Positions 19,152 to 27,935 of a stretch of DNA of 64,000 nt are shown here, one piece after another. How positions within the stretch are numbered: position 1 is the stretch's first letter; every line of letters begins with the position of its first letter. The translations under genes were made by a program, and so were the position numbers. This DNA comes from Sphingobium sp. AS12 (GTDB lineage Bacteria > Pseudomonadota > Alphaproteobacteria > Sphingomonadales > Sphingomonadaceae): the NCBI RefSeq assembly GCF_019097845.1, contig NZ_JAHRGM010000024.1, positions 474,314 to 538,313 of the forward strand. Reading direction: 5' to 3'. The notes beneath the pieces are model-generated. The model had not been told where the DNA came from and did no database searches. It saw only the letters and a list, made by a program, of their open reading frames with translations.

Positions 19152-19883
19152 TTACCCCGCCTTAGCACCAGTCAGCGCTTCAGCCGCAGGCTTGTTGGTC
19201 GCGTCGACCGAGCCGTCGGCCAGCATCGTCTTGCTCAGAGCCACTGCTTCGGCCTGGAGCGCCGTATCGGTGCTGGTCTGGCTTGCGCCAATAAGGGCGG
19301 AGAGGAGGATGTTCTTCGTCACCTTGTCCGCCGCATTTTCGGATGCCGACTTGCGGGCCAGACCCAGCGCTTCGGTATAGAGCGGGGCGGAGCCGACCTT
19401 ATCCTGCGCGGCGAGTTTCTGGTTGCCCATCTGGATCAGGATGCCCGCCAATATGTTGCGGCTGGCGGCATCAGTGGGCTTGGCTTCCACCACCTTGCGC
19501 CAGTGCGGCACCGATTCGCCGTACAGTGCGATCACCTTGTCCATCTGGCCCAGCGCGCCATAGGCAGCGGCATCGGCATAGAGCGCGTTAGCGAGGAAAT
19601 TGACATTGTCGATCTTCGACGGGTCCACCTCTACCGCGGTGCGGATGGCGGGGAGCGCGGCGTCATATTTGGCGACGGCCCCGGCATTGTCGCCGGCCTG
19701 CTGGGCGGCTTGTCCGGCGGTAAACTGGGTCACTGCGCTGTTGAAGGCAGCGATCTGCGCCGGGGTCATCTGCGCGGCGGCGGGAGCGGCCTGGGCTGCG
19801 GGGGTGTCCTGCGCCAGCGCGGGGGTGGCAAGTGCCAGCGGTGCGGACAGGCTCATCAAAGCGATCAGGGCGGTCTTGGCCAA
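19152..19883 (-). CDS. Periplasmic TPR-like protein
   Basis: 243 residues from a TTG at 19883 preceded by AAGGAGA. The frame is open to 20069, but no SD or signal is found there. Signal peptide LAKTALIALMSLSAPLALATPALAQ with cleavage after ALAQ. The rest is helical with tetratricopeptide-like pairs (QAAQQAGDNAGAVAKYDAAL, NALYADAAAYGALGQMDKVIALY). Probably a periplasmic scaffold; function unknown. Confidence 0.75.
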   Translation of the reverse strand: MAKTALIALMSLSAPLALATPALAQDTPAAQAAPAAAQMTPAQIAAFNSAVTQFTAGQAAQQAGDNAGAVAKYDAALPAIRTAVEVDPSKIDNVNFLANALYADAAAYGALGQMDKVIALYGESVPHWRKVVEAKPTDAASRNILAGILIQMGNQKLAAQDKVGSAPLYTEALGLARKSASENAADKVTKNILLSALIGASQTSTDTALQAEAVALSKTMLADGSVDATNKPAAEALTGAKAG

Positions 19884-19960
19884 TGTCAGGGTCTCCTTGG
19901 TCGTTGCGGTCAGCAGTTCCCAAAGACAATGAACGAAGGCGCAGGCCGGTTCCCAGATGG

Positions 19961-20656
19961 TCAGGGGCGGCTCATCGCGCAAAACGCTCCAGCTATGGCA
20001 AAATCGGCGGCGCGCCGGGCGTTGCGGGCGGCGGCCTGCGCATCCTCGCCCCATTGTTCGATCTGCCACGCCTCGTCGATTTCTGCGGCCTGCCAGATGG
20101 CGCCCAGATCATGGCCGCCATCGACAATGGCGAGGCCGCAGATCAGCGATCCGCTGAGGTTCACCAGCGTGGAGAGGCCAGCGAGCAGGAAGGGATCGAA
20201 GGCCGCGACCGCCGCGCCGAGCCGGGTGAGCGTCTGTGCAGGCTGGTCGACCGGCCAGATGCCCTGGGTCACGACGAAGGCGATGTCATAGCGCGCCCGC
20301 GCCCAGTCGAGCAGCGGATCCCATGCTGCCGCCTGCCGCTCCACCAGAGTTTGCGGCGCTTCGGCGCGGTAGCAAAGCAAGTCGCTCTCGCCATAGCGGG
20401 CGATGCCGGCGGCAAAGCTGGCATGGTTGGGGACGATATGGTCGATCGCGGCATTGGCAAGGCCGGTGAGCGGCATGGTGGCGGGATCGACGCTCTCCCC
20501 CTGCGCGCGCCATTCGGCAGCCACCGCGTCGGCCAGTGCGGGCGTGGGCAGCGCCAGCAGCGCGCGGGCGGGGGTGCGAACCGGGCGGGTGTCGAGCTGG
20601 ATGGCAAAGCCCTCGTCAGCGGGAACGACGGCGACGTCCTTGTAAAAGCGCTTCAT
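19961..20656 (-). CDS. ATP12 family F1-ATPase assembly chaperone
   Basis: 231 residues. N-terminal RFYKDVAVVP with IQLDTRPVRTPAR and central MPLTGLANAAIDH are hallmarks of the ATP12 family, which binds the F1 alpha subunit during ATP synthase assembly in mitochondria and is found in alphaproteobacteria. Last gene of the crcB-rluA-HAD-84aa-ATP12 run, overlapping the previous gene by four bases. Confidence 0.9.
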   Translation of the reverse strand: MKRFYKDVAVVPADEGFAIQLDTRPVRTPARALLALPTPALADAVAAEWRAQGESVDPATMPLTGLANAAIDHIVPNHASFAAGIARYGESDLLCYRAEAPQTLVERQAAAWDPLLDWARARYDIAFVVTQGIWPVDQPAQTLTRLGAAVAAFDPFLLAGLSTLVNLSGSLICGLAIVDGGHDLGAIWQAAEIDEAWQIEQWGEDAQAAARNARRAADFAIAGAFCAMSRP

Positions 20657-20907
20657 GGCTTGGTGCGCTTGAACAGGGCCAGCATCAGGCGGGGCACGAT
20701 CATGAACTGGAACAGGCCGACGACGACCATGATCGCGCCGAACGCCTTGGCCTTGTCCCCCTGCACCCAGGTGAAGCGCTGCATGATGGCGAGGAAGCCG
20801 AACATGACGATGAACGCACCCGACAGGCGGAACAGGCCGATGGCGAAATGGCGCTGGCGGGCGATCTTTTCGGGATCAACGGGGGGTGGAGGCGGAAAGT
20901 CGGTCAT
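20653..20907 (-). CDS. Small two-span membrane protein (84 aa)
   Basis: 84 residues from ATG at 20907, inside an ATGA overlap with the HAD gene. Pro-rich N-terminus MTDFPPPPPVDPEKIARQR, then two hydrophobic segments (about 24-42 and 55-72). Its position between a phosphatase and an ATP12 chaperone is suggestive but proves nothing. No family recognised. Confidence 0.7.
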   Translation of the reverse strand: MTDFPPPPPVDPEKIARQRHFAIGLFRLSGAFIVMFGFLAIMQRFTWVQGDKAKAFGAIMVVVGLFQFMIVPRLMLALFKRTKP

Positions 20908-21563
20908 GGCGCGCCGATATGGCCGCGCAATTGCGCGCTGTCCATGGCCACGGCTTGCGCGCCCGCCGCGATCAGCTCGTCCGGCGCATGATAGCCCCAG
21001 GCGACACCGATGCTGCGGACGCCTGCGGCCATGCCCATGTCGATGTCGAAGCTGGTGTCGCCGATCATGACGGTAGTGTCGGGCGCGGCCCCGGCTTCGG
21101 CCATCGCGGTCAGCAGCATGGAGGGGTGCGGCTTGGACGGGTGGCGATCGGCGGTCTGGAGCGTGACGAAGCGGTCGATCAGGCCATGATGGGTAAGGCA
21201 CAGCGCCAGGCCGCGATCCGACTTGCCGGTGGCGACGCCCAGCAGCCAGCCCGCCCGATCCAGATCATGCACCAGATCGGCAATTCCGGGATAGAGCGGT
21301 TCGGACACGGCATTTTCGCGCCGCATCGCCTGAAACGCAAGCTTATAGCGCTCCGAGAGATGATCATGGAAATCCGCCTCCGCATCGGGCAGCAGCCGGG
21401 CCATGGCGTGAGGCAGCGAGAGGCCGACAACCGAGAGGATGGCGAGGCGATCCGGCGCGGCAAGCTTCGCGTCCTCGAACGCGCGGGCCATGGCGGCGCA
21501 GATATTATGCTGGCTATCGACCAGCGTGCCGTCGCAATCGAACACGACCAGGGGGTTGGGCAT
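20904..21563 (-). CDS. HAD-superfamily hydrolase, phosphoglycolate-phosphatase-like
   Basis: 219 residues. HAD motif I VFDCDGTLVDS (nucleophile Asp9), motif II in LGVATGKSDRG, and motif IV in MIGDTSFDIDMGMAAG. The alpha-helical cap between motifs I and II is the subfamily IA type, as in Gph. The physiological substrate is not determinable. Starts 11 bases after rluA. Confidence 0.88.
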   Translation of the reverse strand: MPNPLVVFDCDGTLVDSQHNICAAMARAFEDAKLAAPDRLAILSVVGLSLPHAMARLLPDAEADFHDHLSERYKLAFQAMRRENAVSEPLYPGIADLVHDLDRAGWLLGVATGKSDRGLALCLTHHGLIDRFVTLQTADRHPSKPHPSMLLTAMAEAGAAPDTTVMIGDTSFDIDMGMAAGVRSIGVAWGYHAPDELIAAGAQAVAMDSAQLRGHIGAP

Positions 21564-21574
21564 CGACGCTGTCC

Positions 21575-23002
21575 CTATTCGCCCCCGCCGCGTGAGCGCC
21601 GCTCGCCCTTGCGGTCCTTGCGCACCTGCTTGGCGTGCTGGCGCGCGAACTTTTTTTCATCCTCGCGCGTGGGGCTGCGGTCGATCTCATCGTCCAGCGG
21701 CATGTCGCCGAGGCTCAGGTCAAAGCCGAGATCGGCGAGGCTGGAGGCGAAATGGGCGGGCAGATCCGCCATCACGTCCACCCGGCCACCATCGGGGTGA
21801 TCGACCCGGATGCGGCGGGCGTGGAGGTGCATCTTGCGGCTGATCGTGCCGGTCAGGAAACTGTCCTTGCCGCCATATTTGCCGTCGCCGACGATCGGGT
21901 GGCCGATCGCGGCGAGATGGACGCGCAGCTGGTGGGTGCGGCCGGTATAGGGTTGCAGCTCGACCCAGGCGGCGCGGTTGCCCGCCCGTTCGATGACGCG
22001 ATAGCGGGTGCGCGCGGGCAAGCCTTCGGCTTCATCGACATGCATTTTTTCGCCGCCGGTGCCGGGTTGCTTGGCCAGCGGCAGTTCGATCATGCCGTCT
22101 GCGATGGCAGGCACGCCGATGACCAGCGCCCAATAGACTTTGCGCGCGGTGCGGCTGGAGAAAGCCTTGGCAAAATGGGCGGCGGCGCGGCTGGAGCGGG
22201 CCAGCAGCAGCGCGCCCGACGTATCCTTGTCCAGCCGGTGAACCAGCTTGGGCCGCGATTCGGCGTTGAAGATGAGGCCATCGAGCAATTTGTCGACATG
22301 CTCGTCCGTCTTGGTCCCGCCCTGCGTGGCAAGGCCGGGCGGCTTGTTGATGACGATCGCCTGCGCGTCGCGGTGGATCACCATCTCCTGCACATAGGCG
22401 ATCTCGTCCGGGGTCAGGTCGATGACCATCGCGCGCTTGGCGGGGCGTTCGGAGGGCGCGGCCTTGGCTTCGGCGGGGGGGACGCGGATCATCTGCCCCT
22501 CGGCGATGCGATCGCCCGGCGCGGCGCGTGCGCCGTCGATGCGCAACTGGCCGGTCCGCGACCAGCGCGACACGATGTTGAAGCCGACATCGGGCAGATG
22601 CCGCTGGAACCAGCGGTCGAGGCGGATGCCGTCATCGTCGGGCTGGACCCGATATTGGCGCACGTCGAGCGAGACGCCCTTGGCTGCCGATGGCTTGGGC
22701 GCGGCGGCCTGCACCACGGGTGCGGCCTTGGCGACTGCGAGCTTGGCGGCGGGCTTTTTCGGGCCGGACTTGAAGGGCGGCTTGAAGGCGGGCTTGCCGC
22801 CCTCCCCCTTGCGCGCGGTCGCGGCCTTTGCGCCGCCACGGGCGCGGCCGGGCGCGCCGGACGGTTTGCCGGGGGCTAGTTTACCGGCAGCGGGCTTGCC
22901 GAAGGCTTTGCCGGGCGCTGCTTTGCCAGCGGCGGCTTTGCCGGGCGCAGCGGGTTTGCGACCGCGCGGGGCGTCGCTCTTGCCGGGAGGACGACCCTTC
23001 AT
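21575..23002 (-). CDS. RluA family pseudouridine synthase with long low-complexity N-terminus
   Basis: 475 residues from ATG at 23002, in an ATGA overlap with the crcB stop. Residues 1 to about 110 are a Gly/Lys/Ala/Pro repeat tract (GKAAAGKAAPGKAFGKPAAG). An S4-like RNA-binding domain follows (DDDGIRLDRWFQRHLPDVG, with RWSRTGQLRIDG), then the synthase with catalytic Asp in VHRLDKDTSGALLLA. The C-terminus is a basic tail (KKFARQHAKQVRKDRKGERR). Probably RluC/RluD-type modification of 23S rRNA; exact site unknown. Confidence 0.88.
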   Translation of the reverse strand: MKGRPPGKSDAPRGRKPAAPGKAAAGKAAPGKAFGKPAAGKLAPGKPSGAPGRARGGAKAATARKGEGGKPAFKPPFKSGPKKPAAKLAVAKAAPVVQAAAPKPSAAKGVSLDVRQYRVQPDDDGIRLDRWFQRHLPDVGFNIVSRWSRTGQLRIDGARAAPGDRIAEGQMIRVPPAEAKAAPSERPAKRAMVIDLTPDEIAYVQEMVIHRDAQAIVINKPPGLATQGGTKTDEHVDKLLDGLIFNAESRPKLVHRLDKDTSGALLLARSSRAAAHFAKAFSSRTARKVYWALVIGVPAIADGMIELPLAKQPGTGGEKMHVDEAEGLPARTRYRVIERAGNRAAWVELQPYTGRTHQLRVHLAAIGHPIVGDGKYGGKDSFLTGTISRKMHLHARRIRVDHPDGGRVDVMADLPAHFASSLADLGFDLSLGDMPLDDEIDRSPTREDEKKFARQHAKQVRKDRKGERRSRGGGE

Positions 23003-23385
23003 GCCACGACACTCCGCATCAGCGACAGGCCCAGCGCCAGCGCCACGACGGCGCCGATCACCGACGCCAGCGCATAAGCGAGCGCGACAATGAACTGACC
23101 GCGCTCGATCATCAGCAATGTTTCCAGGCTGAAGGCGGAGAAGGTGGTGAAGCCGCCCAGCACGCCGACACCCAGCAGCAGCCGCATCGGTTCGCCCGAA
23201 GTCAGGCTGCCGCGCGCCAGCCAGCCAGCCAGCAGGCCCATGGCGAAACCGCCGATCAGATTGGCCGCGAACGTGCCCCACGGCCAGGTCGCGCCCGGCG
23301 TCATCGCGCCCAGGAAACGGCCCAGCTGGTAGCGCAGCGCAGCGCCCACCGCGCCACCGCCCATAACAAGGAAAATATTGGTCAT
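22999..23385 (-). CDS. crcB: CrcB fluoride channel (Fluc)
   Basis: 128 residues, four membrane segments. Motifs WGTFAANLIGGFAMGLLAG and GVLGGFTTFSAFSLET are the pore and sodium-site signatures of Fluc channels, which export fluoride as antiparallel dimers. First gene of a five-gene minus-strand run. I looked for a fluoride riboswitch in 23386-23509 and did not find one. Confidence 0.92.
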   Translation of the reverse strand: MTNIFLVMGGGAVGAALRYQLGRFLGAMTPGATWPWGTFAANLIGGFAMGLLAGWLARGSLTSGEPMRLLLGVGVLGGFTTFSAFSLETLLMIERGQFIVALAYALASVIGAVVALALGLSLMRSVVA

Positions 23386-23509
23386 GCCGCTGCCCCTACA
23401 GCGATTGCGTCAAAGGGGAAAGGTCGCATCTGCGCGCCATTGCCCCTCCAGCACGCCCTGCGGGCGCGGTCCCCTTCCCCACGCCTGCGGCGCAGGGAGG
23501 ATTTGGGGC

Positions 23510-24253
23510 TTATTTGCCGTTGTCGGCGATGATGTCGACGCTGGTCTTGCCGCCGGCTGCGTCGGTGAAGAGGATGAAATAGGCGCTGCCATCGGCCTTG
23601 CGCGTGCCGCCCAGCACATGATCGCCGCCCAATATCTTATGTTCGCCGTCATAACCGGCGCGGCGGGCGAGGGTGTAATAATAGTCCATCACACCCTGCC
23701 GCGGCGCGGGTGTCACGAAACTGGCGGCGCGCAGGGTGCATCCATTGCGTTCCGCGCCCGCCGCTTCGGTCAGCTGCGCACCGGGATAGAGGGTGAAGGG
23801 ATCGGGCAGGCGCTGCGCCCATTCCATGCCGTAAGCGAGCTGCTTGCTGCAATTGGCGTTGCCGCCGTTGCGCGACGCCTGTTCGCGGGCAACTGCGCCC
23901 AGGGTGACGGTCGATGCCATGGCCTCGCCCGCGCTGGGTGCGGGCGCGGTGAGCAGCTTGCCGCCTGCCTGTTGCAGCGCGGCGGCCTGCGCCTTACCCG
24001 CGTCGCCACCAAGCAACGGCACCGCACCATTGGCGGGGCGATCGGCTGGGCGCACGGCGTTGCGGTTGGACTGGCCGACCAGCTGGGGATCGACGATGAT
24101 CGGGTCGGCCAGCGCGCCTTTCGGCGCCGGATCTACCGCATTGTTGGTGAGTTGCGCATCGAGCGCGGCGAGGCTGGCATCCTTGTTCCCCTTGCCACAG
24201 GCGGCGAGCGCCAGCGTCAGCGTGATGATGGAAACGGACCTGAAAAACGCCAT
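23510..24253 (-). CDS. Lipoprotein of unknown function
   Basis: 247 residues from ATG at 24253, preceded by AAGGAG. Signal peptide with lipobox ALAAC (Cys about 19). The Ala/Pro-rich middle is followed by a C-terminal domain with CSKQLAYGMEWAQRLPDPF, GCTLRAASFVTPAP and AYFILFTDAAGGKTSVD. No characterised family recognised; similar secreted proteins occur in sphingomonads. Monocistronic. Confidence 0.75.
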   Translation of the reverse strand: MAFFRSVSIITLTLALAACGKGNKDASLAALDAQLTNNAVDPAPKGALADPIIVDPQLVGQSNRNAVRPADRPANGAVPLLGGDAGKAQAAALQQAGGKLLTAPAPSAGEAMASTVTLGAVAREQASRNGGNANCSKQLAYGMEWAQRLPDPFTLYPGAQLTEAAGAERNGCTLRAASFVTPAPRQGVMDYYYTLARRAGYDGEHKILGGDHVLGGTRKADGSAYFILFTDAAGGKTSVDIIADNGK

Positions 24254-24412
24254 GCTGCACTCCTTCGTAAACAATGCATGAAGAGTGCGGGTTAATTTTT
24301 CGTTAGGAGTTTTGGTGAATCGCGGGAAAATTCCGCATCATCGGGCCAGTTTCTGCTTACTGGCCTGCCTGTTTGCCTTGTGGCCACCCGGCGGAACGGC
24401 CATTAAAGCTGG

Positions 24413-24634
24413 ATGCTAAATATATTATCCGGCTTTATCGGCCTTGTCACCCTGGTCCTGATGATCCCAGCCTTCATTCCGTTGCTGGGCGCACTGAACT
24501 GGCTGCTGGTGCCCATGGCGCTGTTCGGCGCGGTGATCGGCATGATCTCTTCGCGCAATGGCGGGCGCAATTTCTGCCTGATCGTCGCGGCCTTTGGCGC
24601 TTTGCGGCTGTTCCTGGGCGGGGGGATTTTCTGA
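24413..24634 (+). CDS. Small membrane protein (73 aa) preceding rarD
   Basis: 73 residues with three hydrophobic segments (about 5-22, 28-46, 56-70) starting MLNILSGFIGLVTLV. Its TGA stop lies within CTGA, whose CTG is the apparent start of rarD, so the two genes look translationally coupled. No family recognised. Confidence 0.7.
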   Translation: MLNILSGFIGLVTLVLMIPAFIPLLGALNWLLVPMALFGAVIGMISSRNGGRNFCLIVAAFGALRLFLGGGIF

Positions 24635-25533
24635 ACCCGACGCATAATTATACGCGCAATGGCCTGATCGCTGCGATCGTCGCCTATACCGCCTGGGGGC
24701 TGCTGCCAATCTTCTTTCGGCTGGTCCATCATGTCGATCCGATCGAGATCGTCACCCAGCGGGTGCTGTGGTCGCTGCTGCTGATCCTCATACTGCTGGT
24801 GGCGCGGCGGGGGCTGGCCCCGCTCATATCGGCATTGCGCGAACGGCGGCTGATCGTGCCGCTGGCCGCTTCGGCGCTGATGATCGCGATCAACTGGCTG
24901 ACCTATGTCTGGGCGGTCAATGACGGGCATGTCGTCGCAACGAGCCTGGGCTATTTCCTCAACCCGCTGGTCAATGTCGCGCTGGGCGTGCTGGTGTTGA
25001 AGGAGAAACTGCGGCGGTCGCAAATGCTGGCGATCGGCGTGGCGGCAGTGGGTGTTGCGATCCTGGCGGCGGCGGCGCTGACGACGTTGTGGATCAGCCT
25101 GACACTGGCGATCAGCTTTGCTTTCTATGGCCTGTTGCGCAAAATCACGCCAGTCGCGCCGATGACGGGCCTTGGCGTCGAAACGCTGCTGCTGACGCTG
25201 CCAGCCATTGCTTACCTGATCTGGGAAGCGGGCCATGGCGGGGTGAGTTTCGGACAGGATGCCGGGACGACCGCGCTGCTGGTGATTTCCGGCGCATTGA
25301 CGACGGTGCCGCTGGTGCTGTTCGCCATGGCGGCGCAACGGCTGCCCATGGCGACACTGGGAATCTTGCAATATCTGGCCCCGATGCTGCAATTTTTCTG
25401 CGGCGTCGTGCTGTTCGGCGAGACATTGAGCCAGGGCCAGATGCTGAGCTTTGGCCTAATCTGGATCGCGCTGATCCTGTTTGCGACCGACGGCGTGCGC
25501 ATGGCCCGGCGGAACCGGGCGGCGACGGTTTAA
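24631..25533 (+). CDS. rarD: RarD-type EamA/DMT permease with apparent CTG start
   Basis: 300 residues if translation begins at CTG 24631. Ten hydrophobic segments; EamA motifs AYTAWGLLPIFF, RVLWSLLLILIL, SLGYFLNPLVNVALG and LQYLAPMLQFF identify a RarD-type transporter. No ATG, GTG or TTG occurs in frame between the last out-of-family upstream sequence and the first membrane helix. The CTG overlaps the upstream stop (CTGA), follows a G-rich SD-like GGGCGGGGGGA, and gives an N-terminus of normal length. Substrate unknown. Confidence 0.85.
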   Translation: MNPTHNYTRNGLIAAIVAYTAWGLLPIFFRLVHHVDPIEIVTQRVLWSLLLILILLVARRGLAPLISALRERRLIVPLAASALMIAINWLTYVWAVNDGHVVATSLGYFLNPLVNVALGVLVLKEKLRRSQMLAIGVAAVGVAILAAAALTTLWISLTLAISFAFYGLLRKITPVAPMTGLGVETLLLTLPAIAYLIWEAGHGGVSFGQDAGTTALLVISGALTTVPLVLFAMAAQRLPMATLGILQYLAPMLQFFCGVVLFGETLSQGQMLSFGLIWIALILFATDGVRMARRNRAATV

Positions 25534-25540
25534 TTTATCC

Positions 25541-25612
25541 CCGTTCGTTTCGAGCGAAGTCGAGAAACGTTGGCGCAGTGTTCGCGTTTCTCGACACGCT
25601 CGAAACGAACGG
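25541..25612. repeat. REP-like palindrome (GTTCGTTTCGAGCGAAGTCG family), copy 1
   Basis: Long inverted repeat. The left arm begins CCGTTCGTTTCGAGCGAAG, the right arm ends CGCTCGAAACGAACGG, separated by about 15 bases. It sits between the convergent rarD and pyrC genes. A nearly identical element lies at 27863-27929. Confidence 0.85.
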
Positions 25613-25621
25613 AGGTGGGTG

Positions 25622-26953
25622 TCAGGAAAACTCGGTCGCCTCGAAGCGCACCGCTTCGCCCACAGCTTCGTTGGCCAGCGCATCTTCCCACATCACGCGA
25701 TGGCCGCGGATGATGGTGCCGATCGCCTTGCCGGTCAGCTCCATCCCCTCGAACGGGGACCAGTTGCAGCGGGAGGCAAGCCAGTCGCTGCCCACGGTCC
25801 AGCGCTTTTTCAGGTCCACCACGGTGAAGTCGGCGTCATAGCCAAGCGCGATCCGGCCCTTGCCGACCAGCCCGAACACACGTTGCGGGCCGGAGGATGT
25901 CAGTTCGATGAAGCGGCGCAGCGTCAGCCGCCCCTCCGCCACATGATTGAGCAGCAACGGCACGAGCGTCTGGACGCCGGGCATCCCGCTGGGACTGGTG
26001 GGATAGGGTTTGGCCTTTTCCTCGATCGTGTGGGGGGCGTGATCGCTGCCCAGGACATCAGGCACGCCCTGGTTGAGCCAGTGCCACAGCCCGTCGCGGT
26101 GCGCGCCGCTGCGGATCGGCGGGTTCATCTGGGCGTAAGTGCCAAGGCGCGGATAGGCCTCCTCCCCGGCAAGCGTCAGATGCTGAGGCGTCACCTCGCA
26201 GGTCGCGATATCCTTGTTCTGGCCGATATAGGCGAGTTCGGCGGGCGTGGTGATGTGCAATATGTGGATGCGACGGCGCGCGGCGCGGGCCAGCCCGATG
26301 ATGCGCTTGGTCGCGATCATCGCGCTCTCATCGTCGCGCCAGACCGGGTGCGAGGACGGGTCGCCCGCCAGCGCATGGCCCTTACGAGCGTTCATCCGCG
26401 TCTCATCCTCGGCATGGATGGCGACGCGGCGGGTGCCGCTGGCCAGCACGCGGGCCAGCGCATTGTCATCATCGACCAGCAGGCTGCCGGTGGAGGCTCC
26501 CATGAAAATCTTGACCCCTGCGGTGCCGGGGATGCGTTCCAGATCGCGCAGATGTTCGGCATTGTCCGCCGTCGCGCCGACATAGAAGGCATGGTCGCAC
26601 CACATGCGGTGGTGGGCGCGCTTCAGCTTGTCATGCACCCGCTCGGCCGTGTCGGTGTTGGGATTGGTGTTGGGCATTTCAAACACGGCAGTGATGCCGC
26701 CCAGCACCGCGGCGCGGCTGCCCGATTCGAGATCTTCCTTATGCTCCAGCCCCGGCTCGCGGAAATGAACCTGACTGTCGATGCAGCCGGGCAGGACATC
26801 AAGGCCGGTGCAGTCGATCAACTCGCCCGCGTCGCCAAGGCCCATGCCGATCGCGACGATCCTGCCGCCGCGCACGCCGACATCGGCCCGCTCCGCGCCG
26901 CCCGGCGTGTGGATGGTGCCGTTCTTCAGGATCAGGTCGAAAGTTTCGGACAT
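25622..26953 (-). CDS. pyrC: Dihydroorotase
   Basis: 443 residues from ATG at 26953 (MSETFDLILKNGTIHTPGG) with CGGAG upstream; the longer frame to 27025 runs into a REP. Type I dihydroorotase motifs: metal-binding CIDSQVHFREPG, MNPPIRS and VLGSDHAPHT. Third step of de novo pyrimidine synthesis; pyrE lies 11 kb away in this window. An allantoinase or hydantoinase is less likely given these motifs. Confidence 0.92.
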   Translation of the reverse strand: MSETFDLILKNGTIHTPGGAERADVGVRGGRIVAIGMGLGDAGELIDCTGLDVLPGCIDSQVHFREPGLEHKEDLESGSRAAVLGGITAVFEMPNTNPNTDTAERVHDKLKRAHHRMWCDHAFYVGATADNAEHLRDLERIPGTAGVKIFMGASTGSLLVDDDNALARVLASGTRRVAIHAEDETRMNARKGHALAGDPSSHPVWRDDESAMIATKRIIGLARAARRRIHILHITTPAELAYIGQNKDIATCEVTPQHLTLAGEEAYPRLGTYAQMNPPIRSGAHRDGLWHWLNQGVPDVLGSDHAPHTIEEKAKPYPTSPSGMPGVQTLVPLLLNHVAEGRLTLRRFIELTSSGPQRVFGLVGKGRIALGYDADFTVVDLKKRWTVGSDWLASRCNWSPFEGMELTGKAIGTIIRGHRVMWEDALANEAVGEAVRFEATEFS

Positions 26954-26971
26954 GGTGCGCTCCGTGAAAAA

Positions 26972-27066
26972 CCGTTCGCCCTGAGCGAAGTCGAAGGGCC
27001 ATGCCGAACGCAGTGAGGCCTTCACGATGTTCAGGCAAGGGCTTCGACTTCGCTCAGCCCGAACGG
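26972..27066. repeat. REP-like palindrome (TTCGCCCTGAGCGAAGTCGA family), copy 1
   Basis: Inverted repeat with arms CCGTTCGCCCTGAGCGAAG and CTTCGCTCAGCCCGAACGG separated by about 40 bases. Located in the divergent spacer between pyrC and the CAF17-like gene. Related copies at 29546-29640 and 52956-53033. Confidence 0.85.
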
Positions 27067-27102
27067 GTTGGTAATTGGGTGCATCTGTCCTACCTAAAGC
27101 CG

Positions 27103-27843
27103 ATGACCGACACCACCCTCACCGACCGCGCGATCCTGAGAATTTCAGGGGAGGAGGCGCGCCCCTTCCTGCAAGGCTTGCTGACGCGCGACGTTTTGAC
27201 GCTGGTGCCAGGCGCGCCGCGCTGGACCGCGCTGCTGACGGCGCAGGGCAAGGCGCTGTTCGACGTGATGTTGTGGGCCGATGGCGATGACGTGCTGATC
27301 GACTGTGAGGCGGCGCAGGCGGATGCGCTGGCAAAGCGGCTGACGCTCTATCGGTTGCGGCGGAAGGTCGTGATTGCTCGCGATGAGTCGCTGGCGGTGC
27401 ATTGGGCGCTGGAGGCAGCGGACAGGCCGCGCGATCCGCGATTGCCTGCGCTGGGACATCGCTGGATTGATGCGCCGGGGGATGGCGACGCAGCGGCGGC
27501 GTTTCGCGCGCACCGGCTAAGCCAAGGCGTGTTCGAGGGCGCGGCTGAGCTGGGGCAGGACCAGACGCTGTGGCTGGAAACCAATGCCGGGGAGCTGAAC
27601 GGGGTCGATTATGACAAGGGCTGCTATGTCGGGCAGGAAAATACCGCGCGGATGCATTATCGCGCCAAGGTGAACCGGCGGCTCGTCGCGGTGCCGCTCC
27701 GCCAAGCCGACGAGAAAAGGCAGCGGGCGGCTTTGCCGGACATGGGATTGTCGATCGAGTTGCGGCGGGTGGAAACGCTCGATCCCGTTACCCTGCCCGA
27801 CTGGCTGGCGACGGCGGTTGCGGATCAGGCCGCGGCGGAATGA
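27103..27843 (+). CDS. CAF17/YgfZ-like folate-binding iron-sulfur assembly protein
   Basis: 246 residues from ATG at 27103; upstream open frame is REP sequence. The signature KGCYVGQENTARMHYRAKVNRRL (key KGCYVGQE) defines the YgfZ/CAF17 branch of the GcvT fold. The N-terminal FLQGLLTRDVLTL fits the folate-binding part. These proteins help load Fe-S clusters into radical-SAM and aconitase-type enzymes. A second REP follows the stop. Confidence 0.88.
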   Translation: MTDTTLTDRAILRISGEEARPFLQGLLTRDVLTLVPGAPRWTALLTAQGKALFDVMLWADGDDVLIDCEAAQADALAKRLTLYRLRRKVVIARDESLAVHWALEAADRPRDPRLPALGHRWIDAPGDGDAAAAFRAHRLSQGVFEGAAELGQDQTLWLETNAGELNGVDYDKGCYVGQENTARMHYRAKVNRRLVAVPLRQADEKRQRAALPDMGLSIELRRVETLDPVTLPDWLATAVADQAAAE

Positions 27844-27862
27844 GCGGGCTATCTCCCCTCAT

Positions 27863-27929
27863 CCGTTCGTTTCGAGCGAAGTCGAGAAACGTCGCGCTAT
27901 GGTTTCTCGACTTCGCTCGAAACGAACGG
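27863..27929. repeat. REP-like palindrome (GTTCGTTTCGAGCGAAGTCG family), copy 2
   Basis: Nearly perfect inverted repeat with arms of about 28 bases (CCGTTCGTTTCGAGCGAAG on the left, CTTCGCTCGAAACGAACGG on the right) around GTCGCGCTATG. Its right edge CGGAGG supplies the apparent ribosome binding site for the next gene, seven bases further on. Confidence 0.88.
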
Positions 27930-27935
27930 AGGGCA

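Noticed and set aside
23386..23509. Possible fluoride riboswitch upstream of crcB
   Set aside because: The minus-strand leader does not show the conserved fluoride aptamer elements in the right order; only short GC-rich matches are present.
27840..27935. Longer N-terminus for the glutaminyl cyclase (frame open from 27840)
   Set aside because: Those codons are a translated REP palindrome; the signal peptide begins at the GTG codons at 27936/27939, which follow a good SD.
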